Source: Gammaproteobacteria bacterium
GTDB taxonomy: Bacteria > Pseudomonadota > Gammaproteobacteria > Steroidobacterales > Steroidobacteraceae
Assembly: GCA_009926865.1 (NCBI GenBank)
Contig: RFOD01000013.1
Span: 1-51,462 of the forward strand
Length of the DNA: 51,462 nt
Direction: 5' to 3'
Part shown: piece by piece, positions 24,613 through 34,826 of the stretch
How positions within the stretch are numbered: position 1 is the stretch's first letter
Layout of the letters: each line of letters opens with the position of its first letter
The notes under the pieces: model-generated
Databases searched by the model: none
The model's input: the letters and a program-made list of their open reading frames with translations, nothing else
What the model was told of the DNA's origin: nothing
Position numbers and translations under genes: made by a program

Positions 24613-26460
24613 ATGAGCGTCACCTCCGCCCAGCTGTCAACTCATACTGAACTCGACGGACTTTTGTTCGCAGACACTTTACGTGCGGGCATCTATCGGC
24701 TTTTCAAGCAAACAGACCATATCAACAAAATAAATGTTTTTCCCGTTCCAGACGGTGATACGGGAACGAATATGTCGATGACCCTCTCAGCGGTGCTCGC
24801 CGCGATCAACCTAAAACCAGACCCTCACGTGGGTAGTCTATTGGCGCGCATCGCGGATGCCGCTCTCGACGGAGCACGCGGCAATTCAGGGGCAATTTTG
24901 GCGCAGTTTTTATTGGGACTGGGGGATGGAGTCGGCCATCTCGCGAAACTCGACTTACCGGCTTTTGCTAACGCGGTTGGGCAAGGCGCGCGCTATGCGA
25001 GAGACGCTCTCTCTGAACCCAAGGAAGGCACGATCTTAACTGTGCTCGGCGAATTCGCGAACTCGACAGAGGCACAGGCATCAAAAACCAAAGACTTCAC
25101 CACACTATTCTCGCAAACCTTGCAGGATGTACGACGAAGTCTGGATGCCACTCGTAGTCAACTTGAGGAGTTGCGGGTTGCCGATGTGGTCGATGCCGGT
25201 GCACTTGGCTTTGTTGTTCTACTTGAAGGTATGACAGAATTCTTGGGTACTGGGCAGATGGAAGCTGTCGCGCTGCCAGTTCATAGTGGCGATGAGTTAA
25301 TGGCTGGGCCAACGCTAACAGCCGTAAATGAGTATCGTTACTGTACTGAGTGTTTGATTAAGGCAACGGGTCACGCCGATATCGATTTGCGACAGTTACG
25401 CGAGCAACTCGGCACGCTGGGCGCGAGCTTAGTTCTGGGTGGCAGCAAACGTAAAGCCAAGATTCACATACATGTCGATGATCCGCAGACGGTTTTTCGG
25501 CTCGCACAAACTTTTGGCGAAGTGAGCGGGCAGAAAGCCGATGATATGCATCAACAACAAGTAGCTGCCCATCACTCTCACAAACAACATGTGGTGGTGA
25601 TGACTGACTCGGGCGCAGATATCCCTGAGTCGATCAGCGAGCGGCTTGGCATTCATGTGGTGCCGGTTCGAGTGCATTTTGGCAATCAATCCTATTTAGA
25701 TAAGGTGGGACTCACGCCGAACGAGTTCTATCAAAAAATTCTGACGGATGCTGAGCACCCCAAGACATCCCAGCCTCCGCCGGGAGACTTCCGACGGATG
25801 TTCGAGTTTTTGAGTTCGCATTTTCCGGCAGTGATCAGCATCAATCTAACGTCTGTGCAGAGTGGTACCTATAACGCCGCTTTGATGGCGGCACAAAGAA
25901 TGAGCACGACTGAGCGGCCGATCTCTGTCATCGATAGTCGCAGTGCATCGATCGGTCAAGGATTAGTCGTGATTTCGGCCGCTGAAGCAGCTGCGGCGGG
26001 CGCTAGTTTTGAATCAGTGATGTCCGCCGCACGCGAAGCGGTAGAGCAGACAGAGACGTTCGCGCTGATCCGTGATATTCGTTATGCAGTACGTGGCGGA
26101 CGGGTGCCCGCGAGTGTGGGTCGCCTAGCCAAGTGGCTACGTCTGAATGTCATCCTGCGAACCTCGCCAAGCGGCCGCATCGCTGCTGGCGGAGCGCTCT
26201 TTGGCCATTACGCGTTACTGGCGCGGTTCGTTCGCTTTGTACGCAAACGGACCCCAGTTAGACCCGATGAATCGCTACGGATCTTGATTGCTCACGCCTC
26301 GGTACCCGAACAAGCGCAAGAGCTCAAAACTCGTCTACAAGATTCATTTGCGGCACATCGGATCGATCTTTGCGAGATCACCGATGTGGGCTCAGCGATC
26401 GGAGTCCATGGTGGGCCGGGGACGTTGATCATCGCGGTACAAAAAGTCCGCGCGACTTAG
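24613..26460 (+). CDS. DAK2-DegV fusion: FakA-FakB-like fatty acid kinase
   Basis: A 615-residue fusion. Residues about 15-215 form a DAK2/DhaL-type kinase domain with 'NVFPVPDGDTGTNM' (Asp47 and Asp49 bind Mg-ADP) and 'DGARGNSGAILAQFL'. A middle region of about 100 residues includes 'TECLIKATGHADIDLRQL' and 'KIHIHVDDP'. Residues about 325-612 form a DegV domain with 'TDSGADIPES', 'KTSQPPPGDF' and 'SGTYNAALMAA'. In Firmicutes FakA and a separate FakB phosphorylate exogenous fatty acids; FakB carries the lipid. Here both halves sit in one chain, so the same reaction is inferred. AAGG lies upstream of the ATG. It is 17 bases after gspB. Confidence 0.85.
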   Translation: MSVTSAQLSTHTELDGLLFADTLRAGIYRLFKQTDHINKINVFPVPDGDTGTNMSMTLSAVLAAINLKPDPHVGSLLARIADAALDGARGNSGAILAQFLLGLGDGVGHLAKLDLPAFANAVGQGARYARDALSEPKEGTILTVLGEFANSTEAQASKTKDFTTLFSQTLQDVRRSLDATRSQLEELRVADVVDAGALGFVVLLEGMTEFLGTGQMEAVALPVHSGDELMAGPTLTAVNEYRYCTECLIKATGHADIDLRQLREQLGTLGASLVLGGSKRKAKIHIHVDDPQTVFRLAQTFGEVSGQKADDMHQQQVAAHHSHKQHVVVMTDSGADIPESISERLGIHVVPVRVHFGNQSYLDKVGLTPNEFYQKILTDAEHPKTSQPPPGDFRRMFEFLSSHFPAVISINLTSVQSGTYNAALMAAQRMSTTERPISVIDSRSASIGQGLVVISAAEAAAAGASFESVMSAAREAVEQTETFALIRDIRYAVRGGRVPASVGRLAKWLRLNVILRTSPSGRIAAGGALFGHYALLARFVRFVRKRTPVRPDESLRILIAHASVPEQAQELKTRLQDSFAAHRIDLCEITDVGSAIGVHGGPGTLIIAVQKVRAT

Positions 26461-26473
26461 GGTTATCTAGCGA

Positions 26474-26495
26474 GATTCAAGCGTGTGCTTGAATC
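26474..26495. other. Strong hairpin at the convergent ends of the FakAB-like and VOC genes
   Basis: GATTCAAGC / GCTTGAATC, a perfect 9-bp stem with a 4-base loop. It starts 14 bases after the plus-strand stop and overlaps the stop of the minus-strand VOC gene. There is no T run on either side, so it is at best a weak or Rho-linked bidirectional terminator. Confidence 0.5.
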
Positions 26496-26947
26496 ACCTC
26501 ATCGGGTGCCTGAACGAGTTCGATCAGTACTCCTTCGCCAGCAAAGGGGAAGTCATCACTCGCCTTGGGATGAATGAAGCAAATATCGTATCCCGCAGCA
26601 CCTTTGCGAATGCCGCCGGGCGCGAAGCGCAAGCCTTGCGCAGACAACCATTCCACCGCCTTTGGTAGATCATCCACCCATAACCCGATGTGATTAAGCG
26701 GGGTCGAATGCACCGCAGGCTTTTTCTCAGGATCGAGTGGCTGCATCAAATCCACTTCCACTTTCGCAGCGCCAGTACCCATGGCGCAGATATCTTCGTC
26801 TACGTTTTCGCGCTCACTCACATAATTTCCCGTTAGCTGCAATCCGAGCAAGTTCACCCACAGATGACGCAGCCGCTGCTTATCGCTCGCACCAATCGCA
26901 ACTTGCTGGATACCCAAAATACGAAATGGCCGATCTACTGTGGTCAT
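26477..26947 (-). CDS. VOC family protein, methylmalonyl-CoA epimerase-like
   Basis: A 156-residue vicinal-oxygen-chelate protein with two beta-alpha-beta modules. The C-terminal half has the epimerase-like 'NHIGLWVDD' (metal-ligand His), '[10 protein letters not shown]' and '[10 protein letters not shown]' (Glu ligand/base). By hand alignment with Propionibacterium epimerase, the first metal ligand His is a Gln ('GIQQVAIG') and the second ligand Gln is an Asp. Position at the end of a mutase-carboxylase operon supports a role in converting (2S)- to (2R)-methylmalonyl-CoA, which the mutase needs. Another VOC activity is possible. ATG 26947 has AGGG eight bases upstream. Confidence 0.75.
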   Translation of the reverse strand: MTTVDRPFRILGIQQVAIGASDKQRLRHLWVNLLGLQLTGNYVSERENVDEDICAMGTGAAKVEVDLMQPLDPEKKPAVHSTPLNHIGLWVDDLPKAVEWLSAQGLRFAPGGIRKGAAGYDICFIHPKASDDFPFAGEGVLIELVQAPDEVIQAHA

Positions 26948-26967
26948 GCTCAATGCCCTAAAAAATA

Positions 26968-28998
26968 TTACTCAAAACGAAGAATGACTTCGTCTACTGC
27001 GAGACTCGCGCCTTTGTTAGCGACCACTTCCTCAACCACACAATCCTGCGTAGCAAACAGAATATTCTCCATTTTCATGGCCTCGATCACCGCTAAGCGC
27101 TCGCCCGCACGAACGCTTTGACCTTTTGCGACGGCGATATCCACCAACAAGCCTGGCATGGGCGACAGCAACACCTTTGACAGGTCCGGTGGCGCTTTGA
27201 ATGGCATCAAAAATTCAAGTGCGGCCTGTCGCGGCGTAAAGACGCGTGCAAAGAGTGCCGCACCATTATGCTGAATACGATAGCCCAACCCAACGCGTTC
27301 AATTTGCGCACAGAAAGGCTGGCCATCAAACGTCCCGTGCACCGCGATATCACGCAGGTTATCTTCGAACGCGACCTCATGCGTTTGCCCCGCCAAGGTG
27401 ACATGTAACGCACTTTCGGAGTCGCGTATCGTCACCGGAATTTGGTCGCGTCGGCCTGATTCGTCCATCAAGACGATGACGAATTCTTCACGAATCCGCA
27501 CTTCTCGGCCCCTACGCTGCCCCGTGAGGGTCGCCGCTCGCTCACGCGAGCGACGATGCGAGGCAGCCGCTAGGGCCAGCAAGAAATCGGGCTGATCATG
27601 CGCGACGGCACTCGAGGAAAAGCCCTGTGGAAACTGTTCCGCGATAAAGCCCGTGCTGAAGTCGCCAGCGACGAACTTAGGATGCGCTAATAGCGCCGCC
27701 TGAAAAGGAATATTGCTGGAAATGCCGCGAATAACAAACGCGTTTAATGCCTCGCGCATTTTGGCGATCGCGTCCGCGCGATCACGACCGTGCGTAATGA
27801 GCTTGGCGATCATGGAGTCGTAGTACATGGGGATTTCGCCACCCTCGTACACGCCCGTATCGACACGCACACCGCCGTCGGTAGGACCTGGCTGAGCCGC
27901 CTCGAGATTTTGCGTGGGCGGTCGATATTTGACGAGTCGACCCGTCGAAGGCAAAAAATTTCGGAACGGGTCTTCAGCGTTGATCCGGCACTCAATGGCC
28001 CAACCATTACGTGCGATATCTTTTTGCTTGAAGGTGAGTTTTTCGCCTGCTGCGACACGTATCATTTGTTCAACCAGATCGAGACCCGTAATACATTCAG
28101 TCACAGGGTGCTCAACCTGCAGACGGGTGTTCATCTCTAGGAAATAAAACCCCTTGTCTTTGCCGACCACAAACTCAACGGTTCCCGCGCTTTGATAAGC
28201 AACCGCCTTCGCAAGTGCTACCGCCTGCTCACCCATGGCTTTGCGCGTTTTGTCATCTAGAAATGGGCTTGGTGCTTCCTCGATTACCTTTTGATGTCGG
28301 CGCTGAATTGAGCACTCACGCTCCCATAAATACACGCAGTTTCCGTGAGCATCGCCTAACACTTGGATTTCGATATGACGTGGCTCTTCGACAAACTTTT
28401 CAATGAATACTCGATCGTCACCGAAACTATTCCGTGCTTCATTTCGGCAAGACTCAAAGCCCTCGTGGGCCTGCTTGTCATCGAAGGCTACGCGCAGACC
28501 TTTACCACCACCGCCAGCGCTAGCTTTGATCATAACGGGGTAACCAATGCCCTGCGCGATCTTGACCGCCTTATCCGCGGACTCAATGGGGTGATTATGC
28601 CCAGGGATAGTGTTGACTTTCGCTCTAGCTGCTAATTCTTTGGAAGCAATCTTATCGCCCATCGCCGCGATCGACGCATGCTTCGGCCCAATGAATACGA
28701 TGCCTTCCTCTTCAACGCGTCGGCTAAATTCCGCGTTTTCGGACAGAAATCCATATCCTGGATGGACTGCCTCAGCACCCGTCGCCTTACAGGCAGCAAT
28801 GATTTTATCGGCAACGAGATACGACTCTCGCGAGGGTGCTGGCCCCAGTAATACCGCTTCGTCGGCTAACTCAACATGCCGCGCGTCCTTATCCGCCTCA
28901 GAATAGACCGCTACCGTCGCGATACCCATCCGCCGGGCTGTCTTTATGACGCGACAAGCGATTTCACCGCGATTGGCCACCAAAATTTTCTTAAACAT
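26968..28998 (-). CDS. pccA: Propionyl-CoA carboxylase alpha subunit (biotin carboxylase and biotin carrier)
   Basis: A 676-residue protein with a biotin carboxylase domain (about 1-450) and a C-terminal biotinyl domain carrying 'EAMKMENIL' (biotin Lys). '[18 protein letters not shown]', '[15 protein letters not shown]' (ATP-grasp) and '[16 protein letters not shown]' are textbook motifs. It carboxylates biotin using ATP and bicarbonate, and pairs with the beta subunit encoded just upstream. GGAG lies 9 bases before ATG 28998; upstream in-frame starts fall in the neighbouring gene. Context with methylmalonyl-CoA mutase favours propionyl-CoA over 3-methylcrotonyl-CoA as substrate. Confidence 0.94.
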   Translation of the reverse strand: MFKKILVANRGEIACRVIKTARRMGIATVAVYSEADKDARHVELADEAVLLGPAPSRESYLVADKIIAACKATGAEAVHPGYGFLSENAEFSRRVEEEGIVFIGPKHASIAAMGDKIASKELAARAKVNTIPGHNHPIESADKAVKIAQGIGYPVMIKASAGGGGKGLRVAFDDKQAHEGFESCRNEARNSFGDDRVFIEKFVEEPRHIEIQVLGDAHGNCVYLWERECSIQRRHQKVIEEAPSPFLDDKTRKAMGEQAVALAKAVAYQSAGTVEFVVGKDKGFYFLEMNTRLQVEHPVTECITGLDLVEQMIRVAAGEKLTFKQKDIARNGWAIECRINAEDPFRNFLPSTGRLVKYRPPTQNLEAAQPGPTDGGVRVDTGVYEGGEIPMYYDSMIAKLITHGRDRADAIAKMREALNAFVIRGISSNIPFQAALLAHPKFVAGDFSTGFIAEQFPQGFSSSAVAHDQPDFLLALAAASHRRSRERAATLTGQRRGREVRIREEFVIVLMDESGRRDQIPVTIRDSESALHVTLAGQTHEVAFEDNLRDIAVHGTFDGQPFCAQIERVGLGYRIQHNGAALFARVFTPRQAALEFLMPFKAPPDLSKVLLSPMPGLLVDIAVAKGQSVRAGERLAVIEAMKMENILFATQDCVVEEVVANKGASLAVDEVILRFE

Positions 28999-29021
28999 AT
29001 CGTCTCGCTCCAATCGGTGGC

Positions 29022-30554
29022 TCAAAGGGGTGTGTTTCCGTGCTTGCGCCACGGCTCTTCGATTTTCTTGTCACGTAATACCGTTAATGCTCGGCAAATT
29101 CTTCGCCGTGTACCGTGCGGCATGATCACATCGTCGATATAGCCGCGAGACCCGGCAATGAACGGATTTGCGAACTTACGTTTGTATTCGGCTTCACGGG
29201 CTGCAAGCTTTTCGGGGTCCGATTTCTCGTTACGAAAAATAATCTCGACGGCGCCTTTTGCGCCCATGACCGCGATTTCGGCATTAGGCCACGCAAAGTT
29301 CACATCGCCGCGTAAATGTTTAGAGGCCATCACATCATAGGCGCCGCCATAGGCCTTACGAGTAATTACCGTGACTTTGGGAACTGTGCATTCCGCGTAG
29401 GCATATAGCAGTTTGGCGCCATGTTTGATAATGCCGCCGTATTCTTGCGAGGTGCCAGGCATGAAGCCTGGGACATCCACAAATGTGACCACGGGGATAC
29501 TGAAAGCGTCGCAGAAACGTACAAAGCGTGCTGCCTTAATACTGCTTTTGATATCCAGACAACCCGCTAGCACAAGCGGCTGGTTAGCGACGATGCCGAC
29601 CACCTGCCCATCCATTCGGGCAAACCCGATGAGGATATTTTTCGCATAATCTGGCTGGAGCTCAAAAAATTCCCCGTCGTCTACCACCTTAATGACAAGC
29701 TCTTTCATGTCATAAGGCTTGTTAGGGTTATCCGGAACTAAGGTATCTAGTGAATAGTCGTCTCGTTCTGCCGGGTCTCCCGCCTCGCGCACGGGCGGCT
29801 TTTCTCGATTATTAGACGGCATGTAGTTAAAAAATCGGCGGACCATCAATAGCGCTTCGACGTCATTCTCGAAAGCGAGATCCGCGACGCCACTGCGAGT
29901 GGTGTGCGTGATCGCACCACCGAGATCCTCTGCAGTCACCTCTTCATGGGTCACGGTTTTCACCACATCGGGGCCGGTGACGAACATATATGAGCTGTCT
30001 TTCACCATGAAGATGAAATCGGTCAGTGCGGGGCTATACACCGCGCCGCCTGCACAAGGGCCCATGACGAGGCTAATCTGCGGAACCACGCCCGATGCGG
30101 TTACGTTGCGTTGAAAAACTTCCGCATAGCCACCCAATGAAGCAACACCCTCCTGAATGCGGGCGCCACCGGAATCATTGATACCGATTACAGGGGCGCC
30201 AACTTTCATGGCGGCATCCATGATTTTGCAAATCTTTTGGGCGTGAGATTCGCTTAAAGAGCCGCCGAATACGGTGAAATCTTGGCTGAAGACAAAAACT
30301 AGGCGCCCATTAATAAAGCCATTACCTGTTACGACGCCATCGCCCGGGACTTTTTGATCCTGCATTCCAAAGTCCGTGCAACGATGCTCGACGAACATAT
30401 CCCATTCTTCGAACGTCCCTTCGTCAAGCAAGAGCTCAATACGCTCACGGGCGGTCAGCTTCCCCTTAGCATGCTGAGCGGCCACGCGCTGTGCGCCACC
30501 GCCCTCGCGAGCCTGCGCACGCTTTTGTTCGAGTTCTTGGATGATGTCATGCAT
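29022..30554 (-). CDS. pccB: Propionyl-CoA carboxylase beta subunit (carboxyltransferase)
   Basis: A 510-residue carboxyltransferase with N- and C-terminal crotonase-like halves. It has '[20 protein letters not shown]', '[12 protein letters not shown]' and '[16 protein letters not shown]' in the N-terminal half (the glycine-rich oxyanion-hole regions), and '[20 protein letters not shown]' and 'AYGGAYDVM' in the C-terminal half. These match PccB-type subunits. It moves CO2 from carboxybiotin to propionyl-CoA. AGGA lies about 9 bases before the ATG. The gene lies 18 bases after meaB and 23 bases before pccA in one operon. Confidence 0.94.
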   Translation of the reverse strand: MHDIIQELEQKRAQAREGGGAQRVAAQHAKGKLTARERIELLLDEGTFEEWDMFVEHRCTDFGMQDQKVPGDGVVTGNGFINGRLVFVFSQDFTVFGGSLSESHAQKICKIMDAAMKVGAPVIGINDSGGARIQEGVASLGGYAEVFQRNVTASGVVPQISLVMGPCAGGAVYSPALTDFIFMVKDSSYMFVTGPDVVKTVTHEEVTAEDLGGAITHTTRSGVADLAFENDVEALLMVRRFFNYMPSNNREKPPVREAGDPAERDDYSLDTLVPDNPNKPYDMKELVIKVVDDGEFFELQPDYAKNILIGFARMDGQVVGIVANQPLVLAGCLDIKSSIKAARFVRFCDAFSIPVVTFVDVPGFMPGTSQEYGGIIKHGAKLLYAYAECTVPKVTVITRKAYGGAYDVMASKHLRGDVNFAWPNAEIAVMGAKGAVEIIFRNEKSDPEKLAAREAEYKRKFANPFIAGSRGYIDDVIMPHGTRRRICRALTVLRDKKIEEPWRKHGNTPL

Positions 30555-30572
30555 GGGTCTTTTCCTCGGACT

Positions 30573-31580
30573 TTAAGTCCCCTGAGAAGCAAAAATATCG
30601 AGTAGCCGACGAGCGGCGGAGGAGGGTGCGACTTTTAATGTCTCCACTTCCTGTAGCACTTGTGGCAGAGCAGCTTTGATCGCTGCACTTGCGCGAAAAT
30701 CAGCGACGAGTCGCGTATTGATCTGATCCCACATCCACGTCAACGCCTGCTTACGTCGGCGTTCAGCAAACTCCCCGCTTTGTTCGCGGCAAGCCTTGAA
30801 TTCTTTGACATTATCCCAGAACGCATCTAACCCGTCAGACTTTAGTGCGCTTGCTCGCATGACTCGGGTTTGCCAGCCTGAGTGCTGAGCACTAGGCGCA
30901 CCAGTAAATCGTAGTACCCGTAATGCGCCAGTAATTTGCGCTTCTGCACGCAAGGCTGCATCCGGATCCAAATCGGTTTTATTGATGACCACTAAATCCG
31001 CGAGCTCCATGATGCCTTTTTTCATCGCCTGCAGATCGTCGCCCGCGTTGGGCAGTTGTAGCAGAATGAACATGTCAGTCATGCCTGCTACAGTGGTTTC
31101 TGATTGACCAACACCGACGGTTTCAACGATGACGATGTCATAGCCGGCCGCTTCACATACCAAAAGCGCCTCGCGCGTTTTTTCGGCAACACCCCCTAAC
31201 GTGCCCGAAGAGGGGCTAGGCCGAATATAGGCCTGCGGCTGTACCGATAAACGCTCCATGCGAGTCTTATCGCCCAGAATCGATCCACCGGAAATACCGG
31301 AGGAGGGGTCCACAGCAAGCACGGCGACGCGATGCCCCATCCCCAGTAAAAACATACCGAGTGCTTCAATGAAGGTGGACTTACCCACCCCGGGTACACC
31401 TGAAATGCCGAGTCGTAATGATCGCCCCGTAGCAGGCAGCACAGCATCGAGTAGCGCATCCGCACGACGTCGGTGCGCCGGGAGCGTCGACTCCAGCAAA
31501 GTGATCGCCTTAGCGAGCGCGCGGCGATCTCCCGCGCGCAACGCTGCAATCAGACTTTGATCGTCATCAGGACTCGCCAC
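30573..31580 (-). CDS. meaB: Methylmalonyl-CoA mutase-associated GTPase MeaB
   Basis: A 335-residue P-loop GTPase of the ArgK/MeaB family. It has Walker A '[10 protein letters not shown]', '[19 protein letters not shown]' (the family's switch region), 'ETVGVGQSE' and 'NKTDLD' (guanine specificity). MeaB gates cofactor loading and protects methylmalonyl-CoA mutase from inactivation. The start is uncertain: GTG 31580 aligns best with the N-terminus of E. coli ArgK; ATG 31607 or an ATG/GTG-like start at 31616 are possible. It overlaps the mutase gene end by 14 bases, so they are translated together. Confidence 0.93.
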   Translation of the reverse strand: MASPDDDQSLIAALRAGDRRALAKAITLLESTLPAHRRRADALLDAVLPATGRSLRLGISGVPGVGKSTFIEALGMFLLGMGHRVAVLAVDPSSGISGGSILGDKTRMERLSVQPQAYIRPSPSSGTLGGVAEKTREALLVCEAAGYDIVIVETVGVGQSETTVAGMTDMFILLQLPNAGDDLQAMKKGIMELADLVVINKTDLDPDAALRAEAQITGALRVLRFTGAPSAQHSGWQTRVMRASALKSDGLDAFWDNVKEFKACREQSGEFAERRRKQALTWMWDQINTRLVADFRASAAIKAALPQVLQEVETLKVAPSSAARRLLDIFASQGT

Positions 31581-33726
31581 AAGCACGCTGAATATGGTTA
31601 AGGACATCACGAGCACTATGAGGAATCGGCGTGCCGGGACCGTAAATACCTTTCACACCCGCCTCGTGCAAGAACGCGTAATCCTGCTGCGGCACGACGC
31701 CGCCCACAAATACGATGATGTCGTCAGCGCCTTGCGCCCGTAGCGCTTGGATAATGGCAGGCACTAAGGTTTTATGTCCGGCTGCTAAGGTGCTAACTCC
31801 CACGGCGTGCACGTCGTTTTCGATAGCCTGTCGCGCGCATTCCTCGGGCGTTTGGAATAGCGGACCAACATCCACATCAAAACCAAGGTCGGCAAAAGCG
31901 CTGGCTACCACCTTGGCACCCCGATCATGGCCATCTTGCCCAAGCTTAGCGATCATCACACGAGGCCGTCGGCCGTGTCGTTCGGCGAACGCACTGATGT
32001 CGCTTTGCAAAGCAGCCCAGTCTTCGCCACTTTCATAGGCTCCTGCATACACGCCGCTTACCTCCTGGGATTGCGCACGGTGACGTCCCCAAACTTGTTC
32101 CAGTGCATCACTGACTTCACCCACCGTCGCACGAGCGCGCATGGCATCAATGGCTAGAGCCAATAAATTCCCCTCGTTGGACTGAGCTGCTTCGGTCAGC
32201 GCCTTTAACGTCGCTTGTACGCGTGCCTCATCACGGTTTTCACGCAGATCATGCAAACGAATTAATTGCCGATCACGTACCAACATGTTGTCGATCTGCA
32301 GGATCTCCACCGGGTCTTCGTGATCAAGCTTGAATTTATTGACTCCAACGATGACGTCCTTTCCTGAGTCAATTCGAGCCTGTTTTTCAGCGGCACTCGC
32401 TTCGATGCGTAGTTTTGCCCAACCGCTATCAACCGCCCGAGTCATGCCACCCATGGCATCGACCTCTTCAATGATGGCCCAAGCGGCATCCGCCATATCC
32501 TGCGTCAGCTTCTCCATCATGTAGCTACCCGCCCATGGGTCAACGACACGAGTGATTTGGGTTTCTTCCTGCAAAATGAGCTGCGTATTACGCGCGATCC
32601 GCGCACTAAATTCGGTCGGCAACGCAATCGCCTCGTCAAAAGAATTAGTATGCAAGCTCTGCGTACCACCAAACACAGCCGCCATCGCCTCAACCGTCGT
32701 TCGTACGATGTTGTTGTAGGGATCTTGTTCGGTCAGACTCCAACCTGAAGTCTGGCAATGGGTGCGCAGCATTAGACTCTTCGGTTTCTTTGCCCCGAAG
32801 CCATCCATGATTCTCCACCACAAGAGACGCGCCGCCCGCATTTTGGCGATCTCCAAATAGAAGTTCATGCCGATGCCCCAGAAAAAACTCAATCGCCCGG
32901 CAAAGTCATCGACGTCTAAACCTTTGGCGATGGCTGTTTTCACATATTCTTTGCCATCGGCTAAGGTGAAAGCTAACTCGAGCGCCTGATTCGCACCCGC
33001 CTCCTGCATGTGGTAGCCAGAGATCGAAATGGAATTGAACTTCGGCATGTGTCGGGCGGTATATTCAATGATGTCACCCACAATCCGCATGGATGGCTCC
33101 GGCGGATAAATATAGGTATTACGCACCATGAATTCTTTGAGAATGTCGTTCTGAATCGTGCCCGAAAGCTGCTCTTGAGCGACACCCTGTTCCTCTGCGG
33201 CGATCACATAAGCGGCTAATACCGGCAGCACCGCACCGTTCATGGTCATCGATACCGACACGGTATCGAGCGGGATCCCATCGAAAAGGACTTTCATGTC
33301 CAGCACAGAATCGATTGCGACCCCTGCCTTACCGACATCGCCTGTGACGCGCGGATGGTCACTGTCATAGCCACGATGGGTCGCCAGATCAAAGGCCACC
33401 GAGACGCCTTGAGCCCCAGAAGCTAAGGCTTTGCGGTAGAACGCATTGGACTCTTCCGCGGTCGAGAAACCCGCATATTGACGGATCGTCCATGGGCGTC
33501 CGGCATACATCGTTGCCTGCGGCCCTCGAATGAAAGGCGCAAAGCCGGGGAGGGTGTCGAGGTGGGGCAGCCCCTCGAGATCCGCCTGCGTGTAGAGCGG
33601 CTTGACCTTGAGGCCCTCGGGGGTATTCCAAGTCAATGACTCGGAGCCTTTGCCGCGAGTGGCTTTGGCCGCCGCTTCTTCCCAGACCCCCAAGGAGTCT
33701 GACCTCAATGTGTCCGCTTTCGCCAT
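31567..33726 (-). CDS. scpA: Methylmalonyl-CoA mutase, full-length (catalytic and B12-binding domains)
   Basis: A 719-residue single-chain mutase. The N-terminal TIM-barrel part has '[15 protein letters not shown]', '[15 protein letters not shown]' and '[13 protein letters not shown]'; the C-terminal about 130 residues form the cobalamin-binding domain with '[13 protein letters not shown]' (base-off/His-on Asp-x-His-x-x-Gly), and 'GVSTLAAGH'. It turns (R)-methylmalonyl-CoA into succinyl-CoA. It is the first gene of the operon with meaB, pccB, pccA and the VOC protein. No cobalamin riboswitch fold was evident in the 139 bases upstream. The ATG at 33726 has a weak GGCGGA upstream; 33774 lacks homology. 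Confidence 0.95.
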   Translation of the reverse strand: MAKADTLRSDSLGVWEEAAAKATRGKGSESLTWNTPEGLKVKPLYTQADLEGLPHLDTLPGFAPFIRGPQATMYAGRPWTIRQYAGFSTAEESNAFYRKALASGAQGVSVAFDLATHRGYDSDHPRVTGDVGKAGVAIDSVLDMKVLFDGIPLDTVSVSMTMNGAVLPVLAAYVIAAEEQGVAQEQLSGTIQNDILKEFMVRNTYIYPPEPSMRIVGDIIEYTARHMPKFNSISISGYHMQEAGANQALELAFTLADGKEYVKTAIAKGLDVDDFAGRLSFFWGIGMNFYLEIAKMRAARLLWWRIMDGFGAKKPKSLMLRTHCQTSGWSLTEQDPYNNIVRTTVEAMAAVFGGTQSLHTNSFDEAIALPTEFSARIARNTQLILQEETQITRVVDPWAGSYMMEKLTQDMADAAWAIIEEVDAMGGMTRAVDSGWAKLRIEASAAEKQARIDSGKDVIVGVNKFKLDHEDPVEILQIDNMLVRDRQLIRLHDLRENRDEARVQATLKALTEAAQSNEGNLLALAIDAMRARATVGEVSDALEQVWGRHRAQSQEVSGVYAGAYESGEDWAALQSDISAFAERHGRRPRVMIAKLGQDGHDRGAKVVASAFADLGFDVDVGPLFQTPEECARQAIENDVHAVGVSTLAAGHKTLVPAIIQALRAQGADDIIVFVGGVVPQQDYAFLHEAGVKGIYGPGTPIPHSARDVLNHIQRACGES

Positions 33727-33826
33727 GCTAAATCCGCCAGAATCAACCCGCTCCAGCCTGTCTGGAACGTGCAAATTCCTCAGTCTAGCAAGGGGTTAAA
33801 GCGCCCGCGAGCTTGATGAACCCTGA

Positions 33827-33847
33827 TCCATGCCCCTCCCGCATGGA
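33827..33847. other. Inverted repeat between the lipocalin-rhodanese gene and the mutase operon
   Basis: TCCATGC / GCATGGA, a 7-bp stem with a 7-base loop, 19 bases after the lipocalin-rhodanese stop. There is no T run downstream on the minus strand, so it is at best a weak terminator. Read-through into the mutase operon is plausible. Confidence 0.35.
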
Positions 33848-33865
33848 CCGACCATTAGGTTGTCG

Positions 33866-34816
33866 TCACTGACCCTCGGAGACGGCCCAAGCCGGGTAAT
33901 CCCCGCTCATATGCGCAAGACGGGTAAAGCCTGCCGCGCGCATGGCCTCGATCGCCATGGAGGCCCGGCGACCCGATCCGCAGTAAAGCACGAGCTCGCT
34001 AGCGGGATCGATACCCGCGAGCGCAGCCTGCGGGTTGGCGAGAATCTCGGCATGGGGAATATTGCGTGCGCCAGTGACGTGCCCGGCACCGAACTCCTCG
34101 GCCGTCCGGACATCGAGTACCACCAAGGCAGCAGAGGCCTCGCTCGATTGTAAACGCGCACGTAATTGCGCCGGGCTGACCGCATCGACGGACGCCAGGA
34201 TCTTGTCCACTTGTACGCGATCTGCGCTCGCCGTTGGGGCAGCCGCTGGCGTAGCCTGCTTCGCAGCTGGGGTCTGCGGGACTTTCACCAACTTACTCAC
34301 GTCATAGCCCATCTCGACGACTTTGGCCTTCATCCGTTCATAACGCTCATCGCTAATCGTCGGTGTACGCGCCATGATCCACACGTAATCCCGCTGGCTG
34401 CGAGCAATGATGGTCTCGGTGTAATCCGCATCAAGATGAGAAATTACGTACTCCGCCTTAATCGGCCAAACAAATTGCATCCCCCAAATGGCGTTATTAG
34501 TGCCTGGAATGACAAACCCCTTTGGGTTCATTTCTTTGGCGGGCCCATCAAACGCACCTTTGTTAAAGGTAAAGGTCGTGAGGATCGTGCCGTCAGGCTG
34601 CAGCTCGTAGCTTTCGATCGCGTTATAGATATCTTTTTCGATGAAGGTGGGAATCACACCGATGACATACCAGGGCCCCATGAAACGCTTCAGATCAACC
34701 GACTCAACGACCGGTACTGTTACTTTTTGAGGATTGACTCCACAGCCGACCAAACCGGCTACCGCTAACAGCAAAGACCCCATTACACCTTTGCGCATAG
34801 ATTGATTCGATATCAT
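33866..34816 (-). CDS. Lipocalin-rhodanese fusion lipoprotein
   Basis: A 316-residue lipoprotein with a signal peptide and lipobox 'LVGC' (Cys25). Residues about 40-180 are a Blc-like lipocalin with 'FMGPWYVIGVIPTF' (the G-x-W lipocalin signature), 'EMNPKGFVIPG' and the C-terminal 'VWIMARTPTIS' and 'KVPQ' segments. After a Pro/Ala-rich linker (about 180-210), residues about 215-316 form a rhodanese with 'VVLDVRTAEEFGAGHV' and the active-site loop 'CGSGRRA' (Cys279). The mature protein would be on the periplasmic side. The frame is continuous with AGGAG 7 bases before the ATG, so it is one protein. Its substrate or sulfur partner is unknown. Confidence 0.88.
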   Translation of the reverse strand: MISNQSMRKGVMGSLLLAVAGLVGCGVNPQKVTVPVVESVDLKRFMGPWYVIGVIPTFIEKDIYNAIESYELQPDGTILTTFTFNKGAFDGPAKEMNPKGFVIPGTNNAIWGMQFVWPIKAEYVISHLDADYTETIIARSQRDYVWIMARTPTISDERYERMKAKVVEMGYDVSKLVKVPQTPAAKQATPAAAPTASADRVQVDKILASVDAVSPAQLRARLQSSEASAALVVLDVRTAEEFGAGHVTGARNIPHAEILANPQAALAGIDPASELVLYCGSGRRASMAIEAMRAAGFTRLAHMSGDYPAWAVSEGQ

Positions 34817-34826
34817 TGCGTACTCC

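Noticed and set aside
33727-33865. Cobalamin riboswitch upstream of methylmalonyl-CoA mutase
   Set aside because: The gap is only 139 bases and shows no B12-box-like sequence or multi-helix fold; only a 7-bp inverted repeat is present.
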